64,000 nt of DNA from Marisa cornuarietis. Its lineage: Eukaryota > Mollusca > Gastropoda > Architaenioglossa > Ampullariidae. Below are positions 58,140 to 64,000 of the stretch, piece after piece. Made by a program: the position numbers and the translations under genes. The stretch is taken from NCBI GenBank assembly GCA_004794655.1, contig SMMW01000612.1, positions 18,501-82,500 of the forward strand, read 5' to 3'. The notes beneath the pieces were generated by a model. That model saw only the letters and a list, made by a program, of their open reading frames with translations, was not told the origin of the DNA and searched no databases. Position 1 is the first letter of the stretch. Each line of letters opens with the position of its first letter.

Positions 58140-58920
58140 TGTTGACTTTGTTTTGATATGTAATGCCTTTTTAATCACATTATTGCATACGAAATAAGCA
58201 AAACAATCATCGAAAGAACTTTGTTTTTTCATGGATTTATCCGCAACGTGAGCCAGAAAGTTGCAGAAGTAGCTGAAAGACGAGGTAAGTGGCTGCAAAG
58301 ATGGTCATTTCCAGACAAAAACACACGAGAGACAGGTAATTATTACAAGAAGTTGACAAAGAGCATGTTAAACTGAGCCTCACAAAGAGACAGGTAGTCA
58401 TGTTGAGTAATAACAATTTTCGTTATTATCAGAAGCTATTCAGCCGGGACAGAAATTTCATTTTGTTGCTGTCATAGTTCAGTTATTTCTCGCTGCAAAG
58501 TTATGCCCCATGAGTCAATGTCAGTTTAACAATTAAACATATTGTTTTAACATACGAAAAAAAAATGTTAAGAAAGAAGACAAAAGTTCATTTCTACTCT
58601 CTGGGTGTGTAATTTAAACCTGAACAAAATAAGAAAACTGAGAACAAACGACGGCTATACGGATGGCATATCTATTGTAGCACATGCAGCTGTTTAATTT
58701 TCCTAATATAAGTATGAGAAAGAAAACTACACCACACATAGGGATTTTGGTCCGACTGGTAATTATCAACTTGAAATAATGTGATTCTAACAAATGAACT
58801 TACGTTGCAGTTACAAACAAGGGAGACAACCGTGTGAAAACACGGATGATGTTTAGGATTACGCCGCTTGTACATCTCCAGGCACACGCTTCATACTGAC
58901 GGTGATGGTGTTAGATGTTA
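58140..58920 (+). repeat. Partial copy 4 of duplication unit Y
   Basis: It shares with 37690-38300 and 50690-51180 the GACTTTGTTTTGA, GCATACGAAATAAGC-type, AAAAATGTTAAGAAA and CGACGGCTATAC blocks. No receptor gene is included. It ends near the RING remnant at 58672-58887. Confidence 0.55.
58672..58887 (-). pseudogene. RING-finger (TRIM-like) remnant, second copy
   Basis: Minus-strand reading VCLEMYKRRNPKHHPCFH, then TVVSLVC, matches the copy at 57678-57905 but is more decayed. The codon for the first RING Cys is TGA here, and the last CxxC spacing is disturbed. The different damage in each copy shows they decayed independently. Confidence 0.5.
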
Positions 58921-61857
58921 ACCGTCACTGGATGAACGGTGGCTGACCTTGGAAAACTTTTTCCTACATCCCATTACAAACAACTGCTGACTTTGCCTAA
59001 GCAATCGATGATTCCCCGGCTAGAGCTTTCCGTCCGTCCACAACATTATTCACAGAATCTTACCTCCAGTTGTGTAAATACTAACAGTTAGGAGTAAAAG
59101 CTCCTGTCGTTACCGTACAGGTCAGTTCATACCGATAGCTTGCCTCCTGTTTGAATGTAAGTGTGCCTGTCAGTTTAAAACCTACAGCGACTGATGGCAC
59201 AAAGTGAAAGACCCCACAAAGAAAGATCTGTTTTCTTTGTTTTTGTAGACGAATGCACATGATATAGATAGTCTTTTTTTAGCAAATTTCGTGTTTAAAT
59301 ACTTTGCAAATATTATCAGAAAATATATCAAAAATGTCTGTCAAGTTTGTTATTTACAAAAGTGCTTTTCTGAACACATTCTCAAACACAGAGTGTTCCT
59401 ATTTAAGAGAAAGTATAAATAGCCAAAAATGTATACTACACAAAACAGCATTACACAAATAGAACCTTGGTCACGTTTCCAGCCGGACACACGACTTGAT
59501 TATGTTTAGTAGCTAGCCTGCCGGAAAATCACGTTGAAAACTTGGCACAATGCCCTCAGCGATACTCTTGGTCCTCGAGTCAGTCTCTTAACTAAATGCA
59601 CAGTGAAGCTTATCCTGGCCTGCAGCTTGCTGTCACTAAATGCATAGAAAGGACATTCTGATTCGTCCATGTAAATAAAAATCTGACAACATTCCCCTCA
59701 TTGTCATCGCTGAGGATAGAAAGAACCTGTGCCAGGCGCGATTTACAAAAAAAACAACAATCGAATGATAATCGTTTCCCGCATAGAAGCCAACATGGTT
59801 CAAAAAAGCGTTGCGAGATTTTCGGAGAGCTGTTTTATTTAGTGTGATTGCGCACTTTGGTGAAACATTATTGATTTGAAAGGCGAAAATTCAAAAACTG
59901 TGTTTTCACACCACCAGCACCACCATGACCACCAACACACCACCGCCACAACGACGGGCATGAATTATATGCTGGATGTAAAGGCGCACATCCAGAACTG
60001 TCTGTGTTTTTTTCCACTTGAAATTTTTTTTCTTTTTTGTCTTTCTCGGGATTTCTATCGTTCTGTCACTTCTATGACAGGCTTTCCGTAGTGTAGCATA
60101 AGCGACCTTCATTATATCAACTTCTTGCTTCTTACTCAGCACATTATTTTGGACACTTATCTGGACACAGATAAAATGTTGCATACTAAAAGCAAAAATA
60201 CCTATTCCATATAAATGTTTCATAATATATATATAAGCCATATATGTCTGAGTCAAAATCGGTGATTGTACAGTAATAAGTTATTTTTGGTGGCTTAAGG
60301 TTTATCCTTTTCGTGTCCTCGACTTGTTTGCCGTAATACAAATAACAAAAATGGGATAATTTTTTTAAATTTCAAACGTGAAAGATGAGGTTCACAAAAA
60401 TATGAAATACTGGTGGACATGTGTATGAGTGCTCTCTAGATTTAAAAAAAGATAATCTTCGGAGTTTACTGTGATTTGTTTTATCTTAAATTTATTTAAT
60501 TGAAAAATTTTTATTGTACAATTTATCAGATGATCATTGTATATTTATGTTTAATTATAAAATACTGTGTAATAAAGATGTGGTGTGTAAACCAGGTATT
60601 GATCCATTTATTTATAATTCGACAATGAATATTTTATGTAATGAAATATCTCTGTTGCACCTTTTACCTGCTAAGATATTTTGCAAATAATTGAAATATT
60701 TGTTTAGAAATCCGTACTGTTCTAGCTTCCCTTTTTTTGTAAGTACACTTTCGTTGTGTGGCTTGGCTAGTAAATTGTCTCACAAGATGAAAGGTGTTTT
60801 TTTAAAGAACAAGAGGAGAGGCTGCAGGAGCTCTCTCAATCGTTGTTGTGTTCGCCTGGATGTTCAAAGTCCCGACTGCTTCAAAGTTACTGTATGCAAA
60901 GTTACTCGCAAGCCTCAGACATTTTGTGTGCCATCTGACACTTTGCATTGAGGATAGTCATAGTCTAGTATCATTAGAAACACTTAAGTTAAAATGATTA
61001 CAATCATATTCACTTATCCATCAGCGGCAGGAATGTGTTCCGTTTTTAACAGCATAGTCGTGGATCGTCTGTTAATGCTTTTCTAAAAAGTTTTCTTTGG
61101 CAACCAGGGAATACTGACGGGGGCGTTCCAACAGAGAACTGTCGAGGAGGTTGGTTCATGTTCGTGGATGGACAGAGTGTTGTACAAATATCATTTACTT
61201 TGAGACTACGGCGAGGTGCATTTCCTCTTTACCGGCAATAATATTACTTTGCACACATACACCCACGCTTGAACAGACAGCACATCACAGAAAGAATATC
61301 ATTGATACTCCAGAGATTAAACCAAGCTTACAAGGATTTTACAAATTGCGTTATAATAACTTTTAAAAGGCAAGGGTAGAGATATACTGTTCTCTCCGGT
61401 CACTTGAATCTTACTCCCGGTGAAACACTAGCACGCACACACACACACACACACACAATCACATGCACACACGCAACATACAAATGCCAGTAAGTCAAGT
61501 TTGTGACACTCACCACTACACACTAGGTAAAATATGAAATTCTGAGAAAGCACGAAGTAACCAGTCTTACTCGCAAAAAACACTGGAGACTCTAGGGCCG
61601 TCCTCGTAGGACCGACGCTACCAACCTGGCGACTATTATCTCACACAAAATTTCTCGGGAAAATTGCTGAAAATGTCAGATTCTACATACATGACTTGAT
61701 ACAAATTTGAAATAGGAGTGCTTGCAGTTCACGTTAACGCTTATGGCTTTAGTTGCCCAAGCTTTAATATAGTTGTTTAGAACTTCAAAATAAAAATTAA
61801 TTAACTTGAATATAGAATGAATTTGCTGCTCTCTATTCAAGTCTCTTTCTCTCTCAA
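58921..61857. other. Intergenic spacer, nothing recognised
   Basis: No supportable gene. A Cys- and Lys-rich frame at 60691-60951 has no recognisable motif or clean start. A (CA)n tract is at 61434-61456. Confidence 0.45.
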
Positions 61858-62415
61858 ACACACACACACACGCACACGTACACACACACACGCACAAATT
61901 GTTCACGTGTAACGACTTGCACGTTCAGGTTGCGAATGACACCACCTGTAGTTTTTGAAGAAAACGGTGTTCCGTGAGCTCTTTGAATATATTTTATTTC
62001 AGCACATGAATTGTAGGTCTTCCATAACTGTTTAAAGATGCTTGTACTCACGCATTAAGTCTGTGAGACCTAAAGCATTATTTCTGCTGTCAATGTGAAG
62101 AACACAGATAAGAGTTGTGATAGCGAACACTCACGAACAGTTTGAAAGGGATCCAACCTGGATCCAGCCATGAACTATTTCGCTAGGCGTGACTAGTTAA
62201 TACTAAAATATTGCATTTAATAGTCTTGAGGGTGGTGAGATTCCACCTAACTACATGCCCCGCCCTATTCCTGTTTGTTTACCTGTGCAAGTCGTTTCTT
62301 CACAATTTGCTCAATGACACTCTATATTTAATTTACCAAACATCATTTGTGTGCGACCTGTAAAAAAACAGACATTTCGCTTGTCATTTCTAGACAATAA
62401 ACACCTGATTCGAAA

Positions 62416-62480
<65 letters not shown>

Positions 62481-62640
62481 CGGCATTTTACTTATAGGTG
62501 CGCTAGTTCCAAAATTTCTTTGAAAATGTTCCGTTTAATCACCTGCTGTTGAAAGCAATAAAATTCAGTTCTACCTTATGGAACCCAGTTAAAGCAAACA
62601 TATATTTATTTACTGGGCGTTTGAAAGACACTTGATCAAA
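61858..62640 (+). repeat. Receptor upstream module, copy 3, with microsatellites
   Basis: A (CA)n tract (61858-61896) is followed by GGGATCCAACCTGGATCCAG, AGGCGTGACTAG and TTTCTAGACAATAAACACC, parallel to 33670-34150 and 45760-46100. A (GT)n tract spans 62419-62479. It precedes the receptor at 63316. Confidence 0.6.
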
Positions 62641-62776
62641 CACTGCTTCCTAGAGAAATTTAGGGATGTTCATTTGTAAGCCTCTGCAAATCACTAAAAG
62701 AATAAATAAAAGAATAAATTCTGCTTGCTGCTTTTATTATCATCTTTGTATCCAAGTGTGCATAGAGTCGAGAGTT

Positions 62777-62777
<1 letters not shown>

Positions 62778-62856
<79 letters not shown>

Positions 62857-62892
62857 TTAATGTGTGTGTATACGTGTGTGTGCGCGCGCGCG
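62778..62892 (+). repeat. (TA)n(TG)n microsatellite
   Basis: A TATATA run (62778-62797) passes into a long TG run to about 62854, then mixed TG/CG. Frames through it are artefacts. Confidence 0.9.
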
Positions 62893-63201
62893 TTTGTTTA
62901 CCTTGACAATTTTTTTCTTTTTTGAACACCGTTTGTACTTTTTTTTTAAGTTAATGTTGAAAATATTTGTTTGGTATCGTTGTGTTTATTTCTGTTTTGA
63001 GATAAATATCCTTTACAGGAAAAAGATTATTATTAGTTTTTTTTAAATATTTCGTACAAATAAGAATTATGTTTTTGTATCCATACTCAGATAAATGTAT
63101 TTCCTAAAGTGTTTGTATAAATATGAATATAACAATATTTATTTTCACAAAGTGTAACTTAATGCAAATACTTAATGTGCAAAACACAATAGTTTTAACC
63201 G

Positions 63202-63238
63202 CGTTACATTTATATTAATTCTAAGGGAAAATAAAACT
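63202..63238 (+). promoter_or_regulatory. Shared receptor upstream motif
   Basis: GCGTTACATTTATATTAATT then CTAAGGGAAAATAAAAC, 78-114 bp before the ATG at 63316, with CAAGATTCTTT at 63268-63278 as the second shared element. Confidence 0.45.
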
Positions 63239-63315
63239 ACTATATTAGAGCTATATTTTTTTACCGGCAAGATTCTTTGGAGCGAAATTTTTTGTGCTTA
63301 TATGGTATGTTCTTA

Positions 63316-64000
63316 ATGAATGACTCAACAATGGACACAGTAAATTTTGTGACAGATGTATGGGATACGGAAAAGGACTTCAAGAATGCCAGAAGTAAAG
63401 AGATACAACATATAGTGGAAACCGTTTTCTATGCTGGTCTAACAACACTGGTGTGTCTCATTGGAATCCCAGGAAACATCATCAACTGCCTGGTGTTCTG
63501 GCGACAGGGACTACAAGACCGCATGAACTTGTGTCTCTTCTCTCTCGCTCTCACTGATGTATTGTATCTGTTTTTTTCCTTTGCATTGTTCTCTGTGATG
63601 TCATTTATAACATTGTATGACACAACTCTAGGTGAGGAATATCGGGTAAAGACTTGGACATATCTGACATGTTTTTACCTTGCTTTCCGAGCGACCTCTG
63701 GCTTCATTTGTGTTGTAATCTCGGTGGAGAGATGTTGTTGTGTTGTCTTTCCACTCAGCGCTGTTACTTGTATACGAACAAGAACCATGGGAGCTTTACT
63801 GGGTACGTGCTTTCTCCTCTTCTTTGGCATTTGTCTCTTAGTTACCTTTTCATTAAGGCCACAGTCCACAGAAACGCTTGGAAAACCACAGTGGTCATTG
63901 GACAGAACGATATTCTATGAACAAAATAAGAAAATGATCGAACTATTGCTTGAAACCTTCCTTGAAACAGTTCTACACATCGCTAGCTTTGTGATAGTGT
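63316..64000 (+). CDS. Rhodopsin-like GPCR, N-terminal two thirds (runs off right edge)
   Basis: The frame is open from ATG 63316 (MNDSTMDTVNFVTD) to the last base, 228 codons plus one base. It has GIPGNIIN (TM1), FWRQGLQDRMNL, SLALTDVLYLF (TM2), the TM3 end VERCCCVVFPL with an extra Cys, TM4, a loop 2 with RPQSTETLGKPQW, and TM5 with FLETVLHIASFVIV. TM6-TM7 lie outside the window. The start is supported by the paralogues at 54089 and 40781, and by the upstream motifs at 63202 and 63268. No damage is visible, so it is probably an intact candidate chemosensory receptor. Confidence 0.85.
   Translation, partial: MNDSTMDTVNFVTDVWDTEKDFKNARSKEIQHIVETVFYAGLTTLVCLIGIPGNIINCLVFWRQGLQDRMNLCLFSLALTDVLYLFFSFALFSVMSFITLYDTTLGEEYRVKTWTYLTCFYLAFRATSGFICVVISVERCCCVVFPLSAVTCIRTRTMGALLGTCFLLFFGICLLVTFSLRPQSTETLGKPQWSLDRTIFYEQNKKMIELLLETFLETVLHIASFVIV

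Noticed and set aside
60691..60951. 86-codon Cys- and Lys-rich frame
   Set aside because: No clean ATG start, signal peptide or known Cys spacing; too little to support a gene.

Overview
The window looks like nuclear DNA of a mollusc, most likely a gastropod. It is AT-rich and has long intergenic spacers, many (CA)n/(GT)n tracts, a 274-bp (TATC)n tract, decayed LINEs, LTRs and DNA transposons, and an array of single-exon rhodopsin-like receptors. The receptors resemble the lineage-expanded chemosensory GPCRs described in gastropods. The organism call is inference. No rRNA, tRNA or CRISPR array was seen.

The backbone is a receptor array. Five genes are complete: two on the minus strand (17964-18998 and 23576-24610) and three on the plus strand (34887-35930, 40781-41827, 46974-48014). 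Two are cut by the window edges (3-410 and 63316-64000). One carries an in-frame internal deletion (54089-54913), one is 3'-truncated (42500-42847), and three are small relics (29574-29732, 34791-34884, 36556-36827). TM1-TM2 and TM5-TM6 are almost invariant between copies even in nucleotides, while the N-terminus and extracellular loops differ.

The array grew by segmental duplication. A minus-strand unit occurs at 17481-21318 and 21695-27400. A plus-strand unit occurs at 37592-41990 and 50589-55090, with partial copies at 56750-58080 and 58140-58920. Upstream modules near 33670, 45760 and 61858 precede three further genes. Because copies can be compared, several later insertions have visible empty sites: a decayed piggyBac-like element (22035-23428), a 499-bp insertion (26326-26824) and a 299-bp solo LTR (51181-51479). 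An 828-bp solo LTR lies at 48695-49522.

The most unusual object is at 3115-9286. It is a 6.2-kb DNA transposon with roughly 355-424-bp terminal inverted repeats and a 7-bp target duplication. Inside is a minus-strand gene whose six exons join in one open frame across consensus-like splice sites. The product reads as the N-terminal 362 residues of a KDZ (Kyakuja-Dileera-Zisupton) transposase: a Cys/His cluster, the GLWPATP block, a CPxC motif and the SMDANFGLV block with the presumed first catalytic Asp. The rest of the catalytic domain is missing. Other mobile DNA includes an L2/CR1-like LINE (14169-16105), RNase H-type and RTE-like LINE remnants, and short LINE 3' ends with (ATC)n tails.
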